Notes: generated from the letters alone by a model not told the origin. A stretch of DNA of 19,845 bases from an uncultured Collinsella sp. (GCA_900551625.1 URWZ01000004.1:1-19845), one strand, 5' to 3'. Positions 8,959 to 17,116 are shown, counted from the stretch's first letter. Program-made: numbers and translations.

Positions 8959-8979
8959 CGCTCGTTGCGTATCGGCATA

Positions 8980-9019
8980 AAAACGACGGGGCCGCAGGAT
9001 CAACTCCTGCGGCCCCGTC
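8980..9019 (-). terminator. Terminator of the lipoprotein gene, shared with the convergent regulator operon
   Basis: A perfect 15-bp stem, GACGGGGCCGCAGGA (8985-8999) and its complement (9005-9019), with a 5-nt loop. On the - strand it is followed by GTTTTT, so it is a standard Rho-independent terminator for the gene ending at 9068. In the + direction the stem may also stop the signalling operon, though no T-run follows. Confidence 0.85.
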
Positions 9020-9067
9020 TGGTGTGCGCGGATGTGTCCGCCAATCCGCGGCTGATGTTACGTGCCG

Positions 9068-9910
9068 TTACGCGATGGTTGCGGTGTAAGAGGCGACGTC
9101 CTCGTAGGAATCGGTCAGATAGGCGTCGATGCCGATGGTCGTGTTGACCAGGTCGTCAAGGCTGTCAAGCTCGCCGTTCGAGAACGTGAATTCCTCGGTG
9201 GCGTTGGTGCCGGGCATCAGGTGAGCCGAGAACCAGGGGTCCTTCATGGTGCCGTTGACATTGGTCTTGCCGGAGGGAGCGTAGAAGGTCAGGTCCTTGT
9301 CGCTCTTGTTGGTGATGTTGACGACAAAGCCGATGTCGCCCCAGTCGTCCTTGAACTTCTCGGTGATGGTGATGGTGCACAGGTCGTCATCGGCGACGGT
9401 GACGGCGGGGGAGATTTCGATGCTCTGGACGTCGTCGTCTTCGACGGCCTCATCGATCTCTTCTTCCTTCTCGGCGTTCTCGCGATCCTTCTTCACCGTA
9501 CCGGACAGATCCTTGTCGGACTTCGTAAAGATAAGCTTGTCGCCTTCCACCTCCAGGACGAGCTTGTCGTCCTTGAGCTTCAGGTCGTGCGACTCATCTT
9601 CGGCGGTAATCGTTACGGTGGTGGCGTCCTTGGCCTCCCATTTCAGGTCGGCGACCTCAAGGAACATGTCGAGGACGCCCGTGCCGTCTTCGTCGAGGAT
9701 CAGGATACAGTTGAGGCCCCACTCCTTGAGCATATCCATGTACTCATCGGTGAGCTCTTCGCCGTCCAAGGTTCCACCCGAGTACTGCCAGCTGCCGACG
9801 AAGTTGGCCTTGGGGTCTTTGCCGCCGCCACTGCAGCCCGTCAGGGCAAAGGCGAGCGCCAAGATACATGTCAGGAATGCGAGCGCGGACTTTTTGAACG
9901 TTGTCTTCAT
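9068..9910 (-). CDS. Putative secreted lipoprotein of unknown function
   Basis: A 280-aa protein with a lipoprotein signal peptide: basic start MKTTFKKSAL, hydrophobic core, and lipobox ALTGC with lipidated C26, followed by a Ser/Gly linker. The mature part is very acidic. It has an N-terminal beta-rich module beginning VGSWQYSGGTLDGEEL, resembling lipocalin-like stability modules, a charged spacer (KKDRENAEKEEEIDEAVEDD), and a C-terminal beta-sandwich-like domain (residues about 185-280) with VVNITNKSDKDLTFYAPSGK, similar in style to DUF4352/DUF5067 extracellular domains. The start at 9910 is preferred over the in-frame ATG at 9925 because AAGGAGG lies just upstream of it. Function cannot be assigned. 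Confidence 0.85.
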   Translation of the reverse strand: MKTTFKKSALAFLTCILALAFALTGCSGGGKDPKANFVGSWQYSGGTLDGEELTDEYMDMLKEWGLNCILILDEDGTGVLDMFLEVADLKWEAKDATTVTITAEDESHDLKLKDDKLVLEVEGDKLIFTKSDKDLSGTVKKDRENAEKEEEIDEAVEDDDVQSIEISPAVTVADDDLCTITITEKFKDDWGDIGFVVNITNKSDKDLTFYAPSGKTNVNGTMKDPWFSAHLMPGTNATEEFTFSNGELDSLDDLVNTTIGIDAYLTDSYEDVASYTATIA

Positions 9911-9949
9911 GGTGTCCTCCTTCATCGAACGAAACCCATAGAAGCAAAT

Positions 9950-9971
9950 GCGGGGGTGGCGGATCCCCCGC
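9950..9971 (-). terminator. Hairpin after the SPFH gene, probable terminator
   Basis: GCGGGGG (9950-9956) and CCCCCGC (9965-9971) form a 7-bp GC stem. On the - strand the tail is ATTTGCTT. It lies 20 bp past the SPFH stop codon and upstream of the lipoprotein gene, separating the two transcription units or attenuating between them. Confidence 0.5.
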
Positions 9972-9990
9972 CAATTACCAGATAGAGGGG

Positions 9991-11232
9991 TTAGGGCCTG
10001 GGCGTTCCGCAGTTGCTGCAGAACTTGCCGCCGTTTTCGCTACCGCAGTTGGGGCAGAACCATTTGGCCGGTGCCGGGGCGGGTGCGGGGCTGCCGCACT
10101 CGGAGCAGAACTTGCCGGTGTTGGTGGCGCCGCAGCCGCAGGTCCATGCGCCGGCCGCAGGTGCGGCAGCGGGTGCCGGTGCGGGGGCGGGAGCCGGAGC
10201 CGGCTGCGGGGCAGCCTGCTGCTGTGCCTGACCGGCGGCGAACAGCTGGCTAGCGTTTATGCCGCCCATGCCACCTGCCATGCCCATGCCCATAAAGCCT
10301 GCCATCGCGCCGTTGGGGTTGGCCGCTGCCGCGCGCATCGCGTCGCTCTGGGCGCTGGCGATGTTGGCGGCCGCCATGGTGGGATCGCGCATGACTGCGG
10401 CCTTCTGCAGGTCCTTGATCATCTGCTCGTCTTCTTGCGAGGCGGCGATGGAGTTGACGCCAAAGCTTACGATCTCAACGCCGCGCAGGTCACGCCAGTC
10501 GGCAGAGAGGACCTCGTTGAGCGCGCGGGCGAGCTCGGTGGTGTGGCCGGGGATGGCGCTGTAGCGGATGCCCATCTCCGAGATCTTGGCAAAGGCGGGC
10601 TGCAGGGCGGTGAGCAGCTCGGACTTAAGCTGGCTGTCGATCTTGTCGCGCGTATAGCTATCGGTCACGTTGCCGCACACATTGGTGTAGAACAGCAGCG
10701 GGTTGGTGATACGGTACGAATACTCGCCGTTGCAGCGAACGGAGATGTCGACATCCAGACCGATATTGTTGTCGACTACGCGGAAGGGCACGGGAGAGGC
10801 GGTGCCGTACTTGTTGCCGATGATCTCCTTGGTGTTGATGAAGTAGACGCGCTGGTCCTTGCCCGCGTCGCCGCCAAAGGTAAAGCGGCTGCCGATATTG
10901 GCGAAGGTCTCCTTGATGGAGTCGCCCAGGTTGCCGCTAAAGACGCTCGGCTCGCTGCCGGTGTCAAAGACGAACTCACCGGGCTCCAGCGCGACTTCGA
11001 TGATCTTGCCGTTTTGCACCACGAGCATGCCCTGGCCGTCGTTGACGGCGATGACCGAGCCGTTGGAGATGACGTTGTCCTCGCCGCGCGTGTTGGAGCT
11101 GCGGCCGCCGGTGCGCTTGCTGCCCTTGCAGGCCAAGACGTCAGCGGGCATCGATTCGCAGTAGATAAATTCCTTCCACTGGTCGGCCATGACGCCGCCG
11201 GCAGCACCCAATCCAGCTTTCAAGAGTCCCAT
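9991..11232 (-). CDS. SPFH-domain protein with two C-terminal zinc ribbons (YdjI-like)
   Basis: A 413-aa protein without a signal peptide. The N-terminal two thirds form an SPFH/band-7-like domain of the YdjI or "virion core protein" type (residues about 20-290: IYCESMPADVLACKG, VVQNGKIIEVALEPGEFVFD, GLDVDISVRCNGEYSYRI). A Met/Gly-rich stretch and an Ala-Pro linker (about 335-360) follow. Two zinc ribbons end the protein: C365/C367/C376/C379 and C393/C396/C405/C408. The first has CxC rather than CxxC. AAAGGAAG precedes ATG 11232. It is the last gene of a three-gene cassette. In B. subtilis, YdjI works with the membrane proteins YdjG/YdjH and PspA in cell-envelope stress; a similar scaffold role is inferred here. 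Confidence 0.85.
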   Translation of the reverse strand: MGLLKAGLGAAGGVMADQWKEFIYCESMPADVLACKGSKRTGGRSSNTRGEDNVISNGSVIAVNDGQGMLVVQNGKIIEVALEPGEFVFDTGSEPSVFSGNLGDSIKETFANIGSRFTFGGDAGKDQRVYFINTKEIIGNKYGTASPVPFRVVDNNIGLDVDISVRCNGEYSYRITNPLLFYTNVCGNVTDSYTRDKIDSQLKSELLTALQPAFAKISEMGIRYSAIPGHTTELARALNEVLSADWRDLRGVEIVSFGVNSIAASQEDEQMIKDLQKAAVMRDPTMAAANIASAQSDAMRAAAANPNGAMAGFMGMGMAGGMGGINASQLFAAGQAQQQAAPQPAPAPAPAPAPAAAPAAGAWTCGCGATNTGKFCSECGSPAPAPAPAKWFCPNCGSENGGKFCSNCGTPRP

Positions 11233-11280
11233 GGTGATCTTCCTTTCTCGTCAAAGGCCGGGTGGTATTGGTCAGGATGG

Positions 11281-12603
11281 TTAATCGTCCTTGTCGTCCT
11301 TCATGACAACGGTGGTCTCGGTGTGGCTGAAGGTGTCGTGCTTCTCGGTCAGGTCGAGCTCGCCACAGTAGCAATCGGCGTGGGTGGCCTCGTTGGCCGT
11401 CTTGAGCTGGCCCACCAGCAGCACGTCTGCGATGACCACGATGATCAGCGGCGCGACGATGTTGATGAGGATGCCCTCGATATCAAAGGTGAGGTAATCC
11501 GGATCGAAGGCGTTCTCACCCATGAAGAGGATCTGGGAGAGGACAAATCCGATCACAAAGAACAGCACCGAGGCGATAGCGAGCTTGGGCTTGGAGCAAG
11601 GAAGCTCGCCGACCATACGGCCGGTTTGGCCGTTCATGGCAAACAGGTAGCTCTTGCCGTTCCACGAGGTGGAAAGCATCCACACGGGGAACAGGGCATA
11701 GTCGCTGTCTTCCCAGGTGTAGTCGAGCTGCTTGCTTTCGACCGTGGCATCGTCATATTCGTCGACGACGGTTTCGCGCAGGGCCGAGATCGTGCTTTCC
11801 TCCATGCGGCGTTCGGCGCGCGCCTTGCAGGTTTCGCAGTCCTCGTCGTAGCGGTTGGCGATGTAGCCGGGCATATACGCGACCGAAAACGGGCGCAGGG
11901 CATCGTAGTCAAACGGCTCGATGGCGTCCATGTGGCCGTCGGGCATCTTGGACGATCCGTCGACGGGCACGCGCTTAAACGAGATGTTTCCCTTGCGGTA
12001 GGCGTCGTAGTGGTCGGTGGTCGTGACGGTGCGGTCGGATTCCTCGGTCACGGTCTCGTTGGTCGCATCGAAGCACACTTCGCCGTCCACGCGGGCGCCG
12101 TAAAGCCAAAACGGCACGTAAACGCCTTGGACTTCGTCGATGTGGTTGCCGGTGACAAAGCTCTTGGGCAGCAGGATCTTGCCCTTGTAGTGCTCTTTGA
12201 GCGCGGCCATAACGTCGTCGCGGCCGAGCTTAAACGGAATTACCAGGTCGGGCGAGAAGTCGCCAGAGAGCTGGCCGGGCGCCACGGCGGAGTTGCCGCA
12301 GTACGGGCAGGTGGTGACGGCGACGGTGCCGTCGGACACGAGCTCGGCGCCGCACGACGAGCAGATGTAGCCGGCGTTTTGGGCCAGCTCCTGCACGGCA
12401 TCGTCGACAGCAGGCTTGGGCGTTGCGGCTGCCGCATCGGCTTTGGCATCGGCCTTGTCCTGGCGCTCGCGATAGAGGGCCTCGACTTCTTCGACTTCAA
12501 AGCGCGAGTCACAGTAGTCGCAGACGAGCTTTTGCTCGGCGCTTGCAAAATGCAAGGGGCCACCGCAGGCAGGGCACTGATAGTTAACGCTCTCGAAGGC
12601 CAT
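11281..12603 (-). CDS. Membrane protein with N-terminal TFIIB-type zinc ribbons (YdjG-like)
   Basis: A 440-aa protein. Two zinc ribbons near the N-terminus: C10/C13/C28/C31 and C81/C84/C99/C102, joined by a charged, Ala-rich linker. A soluble middle region (about 110-335) includes VYVPFWLYGARVDGEV and DYALFPVWMLSTSWNGKSYLFAMNGQTG, a pattern seen in zinc-ribbon proteins of the YdjG type. Two transmembrane segments lie at about 341-362 and 377-400, with a charged 40-residue tail. GGAAAGGA precedes ATG 12603; the gap from the upstream gene is 24 bp and to the SPFH gene 48 bp, so the three are very likely co-transcribed. The likely role is to anchor the soluble SPFH partner to the membrane (inference from the B. 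subtilis system). Confidence 0.85.
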   Translation of the reverse strand: MAFESVNYQCPACGGPLHFASAEQKLVCDYCDSRFEVEEVEALYRERQDKADAKADAAAATPKPAVDDAVQELAQNAGYICSSCGAELVSDGTVAVTTCPYCGNSAVAPGQLSGDFSPDLVIPFKLGRDDVMAALKEHYKGKILLPKSFVTGNHIDEVQGVYVPFWLYGARVDGEVCFDATNETVTEESDRTVTTTDHYDAYRKGNISFKRVPVDGSSKMPDGHMDAIEPFDYDALRPFSVAYMPGYIANRYDEDCETCKARAERRMEESTISALRETVVDEYDDATVESKQLDYTWEDSDYALFPVWMLSTSWNGKSYLFAMNGQTGRMVGELPCSKPKLAIASVLFFVIGFVLSQILFMGENAFDPDYLTFDIEGILINIVAPLIIVVIADVLLVGQLKTANEATHADCYCGELDLTEKHDTFSHTETTVVMKDDKDD

Positions 12604-12627
12604 GATCGGTCCTTTCCGTGCCGGGGG

Positions 12628-13365
12628 CTATGCGCCGATGGCGCCGCCGCAGTATTCGCAGCGCCCGCTGGCATCGGGAATGGTGGTGGCTCCGCAGAAG
12701 GGGCAGGTCACCGCGGTCTTGGGGGCCTTGGCGGCCACGACGCTGTCGCGCGTCTCCTGGCGCAGCTGCACCAGCGCATCGCGGACTTCGGTTGCCTGGC
12801 GCTTGGCCTCGCGGTATTCGATGGAGCCGCGCTGATCGATGGTGGAGTCGTTCACGCGCAGGTTGATCTCGGTAAAGTACGGCGTGTTGACGTGGATGGT
12901 CAGATTAAAGTCGTAATCCAGGTCGTAGCGCGGCGGGTTGTAGCTCTCGCGCTCGCCGTCCTTGGTCTCGCGATAGATCTCGGTGCGCTGCTCGTCGATA
13001 TCCATATCGCAGCCGAGTACCTGCGAGAACTCGATGATGTCGGGATTGGCGTCGCGCCAGCGGCTCTGCGAAGTGATGATCAGCAGGCCCGCGTCCTCAT
13101 CGAGCATAATATTGGTGCGCCCGGCAGAAAGCGTGCGCGTGGGGTTGAACGAAGACAGGCGCTCGGCGTTGGCCTCGCGGTAGGCGAGTTGCTCACGGAT
13201 ATCGTCCGCGGTGCTGGAGCGATAGCCGTGAAAGTAGGGGGAGAGCTTGCCGGCGCACTCTTTGCACAGGTAGCCTTCATTGATTTTTGTCTTACCTAGA
13301 AGTCCCAGCTCGGTACCGCAAATCGCGCACTCTTTCTTCTCGAACATCTTGTCAAAGAAGCCCAT
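12628..13365 (-). CDS. DUF4428 zinc-ribbon protein
   Basis: A 245-aa soluble protein. The N-terminal DUF4428-like zinc finger has C13/C16 and C34/C37 (CAICGTELGLLGKTKINEGY region). The middle part (about 80-190) is beta-rich and resembles a PH-like fold seen in DUF4428 proteins, for example NIMLDEDAGLLIITSQSRWR and DYDFNLTIHVNTPYFTEINL. A coiled region follows, and the C-terminus carries a second zinc ribbon (C221/C224/C236/C239). GGGAGG precedes ATG 13365. First gene of the - strand cassette. Its biochemical role is unknown; three successive zinc-ribbon proteins suggest a shared complex. Confidence 0.85.
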   Translation of the reverse strand: MGFFDKMFEKKECAICGTELGLLGKTKINEGYLCKECAGKLSPYFHGYRSSTADDIREQLAYREANAERLSSFNPTRTLSAGRTNIMLDEDAGLLIITSQSRWRDANPDIIEFSQVLGCDMDIDEQRTEIYRETKDGERESYNPPRYDLDYDFNLTIHVNTPYFTEINLRVNDSTIDQRGSIEYREAKRQATEVRDALVQLRQETRDSVVAAKAPKTAVTCPFCGATTIPDASGRCEYCGGAIGA

Positions 13366-13470
13366 GGCTGCCTCCCATCAACTGGTAGCGTGTGTCACTT
13401 TTGATGATGGGGGAGTGCGCGATCTTTCACGATACCCAGACGGCTCAACGAGTCTCCACAACTGGGACAC

Positions 13471-13896
13471 ATGGCCCATTTTTTGATTGGACGCGGGGGA
13501 CACTCTTCGGCCACTCATTGGGGACGTACGCTGCTGGGGCAGTTGGGGCGACGAGCCGATGATGTCGTGATGTGGGATGGACTGGCACTTGCTACCGACG
13601 ATTTTGGTGGGGATTTTGCACCCGCATGTTCCGATTCCGCGCCCGTGGAGGCAGCGGAGTTCACGCCCGATGAGTGCCTCGATGCCTTCGTTGCCGCCTT
13701 TGGGCTTACAGAGCGCGAGCGCGATATTCTTGAGGTCTTGGTCGTTTCGGACCAGAGCGTTCAGGACATCGCCGCAACGCTCTTCCTTTCGCGCTCAACG
13801 CTCTACCGTCACATTTCCTCGATCAACAAAAAGGCCGGTACCGCCTCGCGTGTAGCCCTTATCAACTTCTTCTGGTCCTGGACGCCCAAGGACTAG
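13471..13896 (+). CDS. Short LuxR-type HTH regulator, probably a truncated remnant
   Basis: The open frame encodes up to 141 aa. The last 65 residues are a clear LuxR-type HTH domain: GLTERERDILEVLVVSDQSV, ATLFLSRSTLYRHISSINKK and AGTASRVALINFF. The preceding residues match no domain I recognise. No good ribosome-binding site precedes ATG 13471 or the in-frame ATG 13570. The first third of the frame contains GGGGACAC and CATTGGGGACGT, sequences also found in the non-coding repeats at 18139-18172 and 19747-19841. The simplest reading is a C-terminal remnant of a longer LuxR regulator (in Coriobacteriia these often carry a multi-TM N-terminus), with its 5' end replaced by repeat DNA. A genuine small regulator cannot be excluded. 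It is divergent from the zinc-ribbon cassette. Confidence 0.55.
   Translation: MAHFLIGRGGHSSATHWGRTLLGQLGRRADDVVMWDGLALATDDFGGDFAPACSDSAPVEAAEFTPDECLDAFVAAFGLTERERDILEVLVVSDQSVQDIAATLFLSRSTLYRHISSINKKAGTASRVALINFFWSWTPKD
13483..13533. repeat. GGGGACAC/CATTGGGGACGT repeat-like stretch inside the LuxR frame
   Basis: GGGACACTCTTCGGCCACTC followed by ATTGGGGACGTAC resembles GGGACACTCCTTAGTC followed by ATTGGGGACGTTC at 19748-19775. The likeness suggests a shared dispersed repeat. Confidence 0.4.
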
Positions 13897-13910
13897 CTAA
13901 TCCTCCAATA

Positions 13911-13977
13911 AGTTGCGGTGGAATAGTTCCTAAATCAAAGTCATGGGGCTTTAAACAGGAACTATTCCACCGCAACT
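13911..13977. repeat. Perfect 21-bp inverted repeat between the LuxR and mgtA genes
   Basis: Arms 13911-13931 (begins AGTTGCGGTGG) and 13957-13977 (ends CCACCGCAACT) are exactly complementary around a 25-nt loop. The loop has a small inner pairing, AAAG (13937-13940) with CTTT (13949-13952). It lies between converging genes and is followed on the + strand by GGGGACAGAC (13982-13991). It may act as a bidirectional transcript end. The rest up to 14065 is a degenerate GGCAGC-rich stretch (13993-14045) with no gene that I can support. Confidence 0.85.
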
Positions 13978-14065
13978 GCTGAGGGGACAGACTGCGGCAG
14001 CGGCAGAGGCGTTGGCAGCTGTGGTAGTGGCAACGGCAGCTGGCAGGGTGTTTTCCGTCTGCTCG

Positions 14066-16834
14066 CTACAGTAGCTCGCCGTGGCGTGCAATGTAGCGGC
14101 GCTTTGCCAGCTGGGTGAGCGCGATATAGGCGGTAACGATGCCGATGAGCAGCGCGAAAAAGCTCGCGGGTAGCGTCATGAGGCCGAGTGCATCGGCGAT
14201 GGGGCTTGCCGGCAGCCAGGTGACAAGCGCCAGGCCTAGCACGGTGAGAGCGCACAGCGCGGGCGCGGCGTGGTCACGCGGGCTCGGCAGGCGCGGGGAG
14301 CGCAGCATGTGGATCACGAGCGTCTGCGACCACATGGACTCGACAAACCAGCCGCTCTGGAAGAGCGCGGCGAAGGTCGCCATGCTCGCGACATTGCTCG
14401 TAGCGGCGAGCTCGGCCCAACTTGCGCCCACGGCGGCGGGGCACACCACAAAGAAGAGCGCGGCGAAGGTCACGATGTCAAACAGCGAGCTCACGGGGCC
14501 CAGCTCGAGCATAAAGCCCTTGATGGACGCGGCGTCCCAGGAGCGCGGACGGGCAGTCCAGGCGTCATCGACGGTGTCCCACGGTAGCGTGATGCACACG
14601 ATCTCGTAGACGAGCGACAGCAGCACCAGCTGCAGGGCACTCATGGGCAAAAACGGCAAGAACAGGCTTGCGACGGTCACGGACAGCACGTTGCCAAAGT
14701 TGGAGCTCACTGTGGTCTTGAGGTACTTGAGCAGGTTGCCGTAGGTGCGGCGGCCTTCGATGATGCCGCGTTCGAGCACGCCCAGGTCCTTCTGAAGCAA
14801 GATGATATCGGCGGATTCCTTGGCAATGTCGACGGCCGAATCGACTGAGATGCCGCAATCGCTCGCACGCATGGCGGCGGCGTCGTTGATGCCGTCGCCC
14901 ATAAAGCCCACGGTGTGGCCGAGTAGCTCGCGCATGACGCGCACCAGGCGCGCCTTCTGCAACGGCGAGAGCTTGGCGAAGAGGTGGGTTTTCTCGGCGC
15001 GCTCGGCAAGCTCGGCGTCGTCGAGCGCATCGATCTCGGAGCCGAGCAAGACGTTGCTCGCATCGATGCCGATCTGCGCGCAGACGGTGGCGGCGACGCG
15101 GTCGTTGTCGCCGGTCAGGACCTTGACCGCTACGCCCTTGGCCTCGAGGGTGGCGACGGCGCCCGCGGCACTCGCCTTGGGCGGATCGAGGAAAGCCAAA
15201 AAGCCCATCAGCACCATGTCGCATTCGTCGGCGATGCCAAACTCGCCCACGCAGCGCGGATCGGTCTTCTGTGCCACGGCAATCACGCGCAGGCCCTCGG
15301 CGTTAAGATCGGCGACCTGCTTGCGAATCTGGGCGAGCTTGTCTTCGGCGAGCGGCCGGGCGATGCCATCGACCTCGACAAAGGAGCAGATCTCGAGCAT
15401 TTCCTCGGCAGCTCCCTTGGTAACCATCTGGGTTTTGCCTTGGGCGTCGGAGACAACTACGCTCAGGCGACGGCGCGAGAAATCGAAGGGAACCTCGTCG
15501 ACCTTGGTGTAGCGGTCGCGCAGGCTCTGGCCCAGCATGGAATCGGGTGCGACGGTCGAGGGTGTCACATCGGCACGGTCGATTACGGCCAGGTCGATAA
15601 GATTTTTGAGGCCGGTCTGGAAGAAGCTGTTCAAAAACGCATGGCGCAGCACGCGCGCGTCCTCGTTGCCATCGGTGCTGAGATAGCGCTCGAGCACGAT
15701 GCGGTCTTCGGTGAGGGTGCCGGTCTTGTCGCAGCACAGGACGTCCATGGCGCCCAGGTTTTGAATCGCCGGCAGCTCCTTGACGATAACCTGGCGACGG
15801 GCGAGGTCCTTGGCGCCCTGCGACAGGCTTGTGGTCACGATGACGGGAAGCATCTGCGGCGTGATGCCCACGCCCACGCTCGTGGCGAACAGCAGCGCGT
15901 CGATGACGTTGCCCTTGGTGGCGGCGTTGATGGCAAAGACGGCCGGCGCCATAACGAGCATGAGGCGTACGAGCAACATGGAGACGCTCGAGACGCCGCG
16001 GTCAAACGCGCTCTTTTCGCCGCGCCCGTTGAGTATCTTGGCGATGCCGCCCAGGTAGGTGTCCGAGCCGGTGGCAACGACAAGCGCCATGGCGGTGCCG
16101 TTTTGCACGGAGGTGTCGGTAAAGACGATGTTCTTGCAGGCAGAGAGTGGCAGCGCGGAGCCGTCGGCGCCCTCGACGACGGTGACGGCAGCGGTCTTCT
16201 CGACTGCCTCGCTCTCGCCGGTGAGTGCGGACTCGATGACAAACAGGTCGCGCGCGGTGATGACGCGGGCATCTGCTGGCACCATATCGCCGGCAGAGAG
16301 GCGGATCACATCGCCGGGGACGAGCTCGTCGAAGAGGATCTCGATGCGCTCGTCGTCGCGCAGGGCGGTGCAAGTGTTGGAGACCAGGTCCTTGAGGGCC
16401 TCGGCCGCATTGCCGCTGCGGGCTTCCTGGATAAACTTCATGCCGCCCGATACCAGCAGCATGATGCTGATGACGATGACCGTGGAGGGATCGCGCTGCG
16501 GCTCGGGCACGGCGAGCACGTCGATGTAGAGTGAGACCAGCGCGAGCGCGGCGAGGATGCCGGCGAAGGGATCGATGAACGCGTCGGCGATGCGGCGGGC
16601 GAGCGTCTTGGTCGGCGCTTCGATGGTGTTGGGGCCGGCGGCATCCAGGCGCTCGGTTGCCTGCTCGGCGGTGAGACCGTTTGCCGTGGCGTCAAGCAGT
16701 ACGAGAGCGTCCTCGGCGCTATGGGTGGCGGCGAATATGGTGTTCTTGGACAGGCCGGTGCGAGCGGCAGGGCGCGCCGTGCGGCGGCGCTTGGAGATGG
16801 CTTCGAGTACCGTGACGGTTTTGAGCATCAGCAT
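14066..16834 (-). CDS. mgtA: Magnesium-importing P-type ATPase (MgtA/MgtB type)
   Basis: A 922-aa inner-membrane P3B-type ATPase expected to import Mg2+ with ATP hydrolysis. Seen in order: a cation-ATPase N-terminal domain (about 35-80), first TM pair, actuator loop with ALTGES (about 203-208), TM segments with VGITPQMLPVIVTTSLSQGA (Mg-ATPase-type membrane motif), phosphorylation site CCDKTGTLTED (D369), nucleotide domain with MVTKGAAEEM, hinge MGDGINDAAAMRASD, and a C-terminal TM bundle with LFQSGWFVESMWSQTLVIHM. Start at 16834 has AAGGAGGA 5-6 bases upstream; the frame stays open to an ATG at 16885 with no ribosome-binding site. Slightly longer than E. coli MgtA (about 898 aa). The long leader upstream suggests Mg2+-responsive control. 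Confidence 0.95.
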   Translation of the reverse strand: MLMLKTVTVLEAISKRRRTARPAARTGLSKNTIFAATHSAEDALVLLDATANGLTAEQATERLDAAGPNTIEAPTKTLARRIADAFIDPFAGILAALALVSLYIDVLAVPEPQRDPSTVIVISIMLLVSGGMKFIQEARSGNAAEALKDLVSNTCTALRDDERIEILFDELVPGDVIRLSAGDMVPADARVITARDLFVIESALTGESEAVEKTAAVTVVEGADGSALPLSACKNIVFTDTSVQNGTAMALVVATGSDTYLGGIAKILNGRGEKSAFDRGVSSVSMLLVRLMLVMAPAVFAINAATKGNVIDALLFATSVGVGITPQMLPVIVTTSLSQGAKDLARRQVIVKELPAIQNLGAMDVLCCDKTGTLTEDRIVLERYLSTDGNEDARVLRHAFLNSFFQTGLKNLIDLAVIDRADVTPSTVAPDSMLGQSLRDRYTKVDEVPFDFSRRRLSVVVSDAQGKTQMVTKGAAEEMLEICSFVEVDGIARPLAEDKLAQIRKQVADLNAEGLRVIAVAQKTDPRCVGEFGIADECDMVLMGFLAFLDPPKASAAGAVATLEAKGVAVKVLTGDNDRVAATVCAQIGIDASNVLLGSEIDALDDAELAERAEKTHLFAKLSPLQKARLVRVMRELLGHTVGFMGDGINDAAAMRASDCGISVDSAVDIAKESADIILLQKDLGVLERGIIEGRRTYGNLLKYLKTTVSSNFGNVLSVTVASLFLPFLPMSALQLVLLSLVYEIVCITLPWDTVDDAWTARPRSWDAASIKGFMLELGPVSSLFDIVTFAALFFVVCPAAVGASWAELAATSNVASMATFAALFQSGWFVESMWSQTLVIHMLRSPRLPSPRDHAAPALCALTVLGLALVTWLPASPIADALGLMTLPASFFALLIGIVTAYIALTQLAKRRYIARHGELL

Positions 16835-16922
16835 AGGGTCCTCCTTGTTGAAGGGAGTTAGCGTACGTATCGTATTGAGTTGCAAAAAACCTAGATGTCG
16901 CTCACGTCAAGCTCACGAACCA

Positions 16923-16949
16923 CCACAAAGGGGACAGGCACCTTTGTGG
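16923..16949. repeat. Palindromic repeat B (GGGGACAG-loop hairpin), copy 2, next to a G9 tract
   Basis: CCACAAAGG (16923-16931) and CCTTTGTGG (16941-16949) are perfect complements with loop GGACAGGCA. The inner core GGGGACAG(T/G)CACC is shared with the repeat at 3078-3124. A run of nine G (16948-16956) abuts it. It lies in the mgtA leader region, where the - strand RNA would carry this hairpin about 90-110 nt before the mgtA start. Confidence 0.85.
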
Positions 16950-16977
16950 GGGGGGGTTGACGATCTGCCGGTGGCGT

Positions 16978-17049
16978 TTATGCGTGTGCGGAGTCCTCGC
17001 GGCGTGCCGAGGGCGACATGCAGGTTTTTCGACTAGGACTGCCTTCCAT
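16978..17049 (-). CDS. Possible leader peptide ORF (23 codons) upstream of mgtA
   Basis: On the - strand an ATG at 17049 is preceded by a strong ribosome-binding site, TAGGAGG with 6 bases spacing, and followed by 23 codons and TAA. The peptide begins MEGSPSRKTC and ends ARREDSAHA; it has two Pro-Ser pairs and a charged Arg-Arg-Glu-Asp stretch. Its own promoter lies about 60 bp upstream and mgtA begins 143 bp downstream. The Mg2+ transporter leaders of enterobacteria (mgtL, mgtP) are a functional precedent, but there is no sequence likeness. Translation is unproven. Confidence 0.35.
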   Translation of the reverse strand: MEGSPSRKTCMSPSARREDSAHA

Positions 17050-17116
17050 GGCACACCTCCTAAAGGCTGAGCGCAGCGCGCTTTGGGTATCTCGTACCCC
17101 TTTTTAATCCGCCCGT

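Noticed and set aside
9901..13299. Very long open frame (1132 codons) on the + strand
   Set aside because: It runs antisense to four well-supported - strand genes with clear motifs and ribosome-binding sites; long shadow frames are expected in GC-rich DNA.
13993..14045. GGCAGC-rich stretch as a coding or CRISPR-like repeat
   Set aside because: Units are degenerate, of uneven length and without spacers or a supported frame.
14984..16534. 516-codon + strand frame opposite mgtA
   Set aside because: Shadow of the P-type ATPase gene; no domain or ribosome-binding site supports it.
16886..17116. M-box (ykoK) Mg2+ riboswitch upstream of mgtA
   Set aside because: I looked for the conserved M-box blocks on the - strand and could not align them; a covariance search would settle it.
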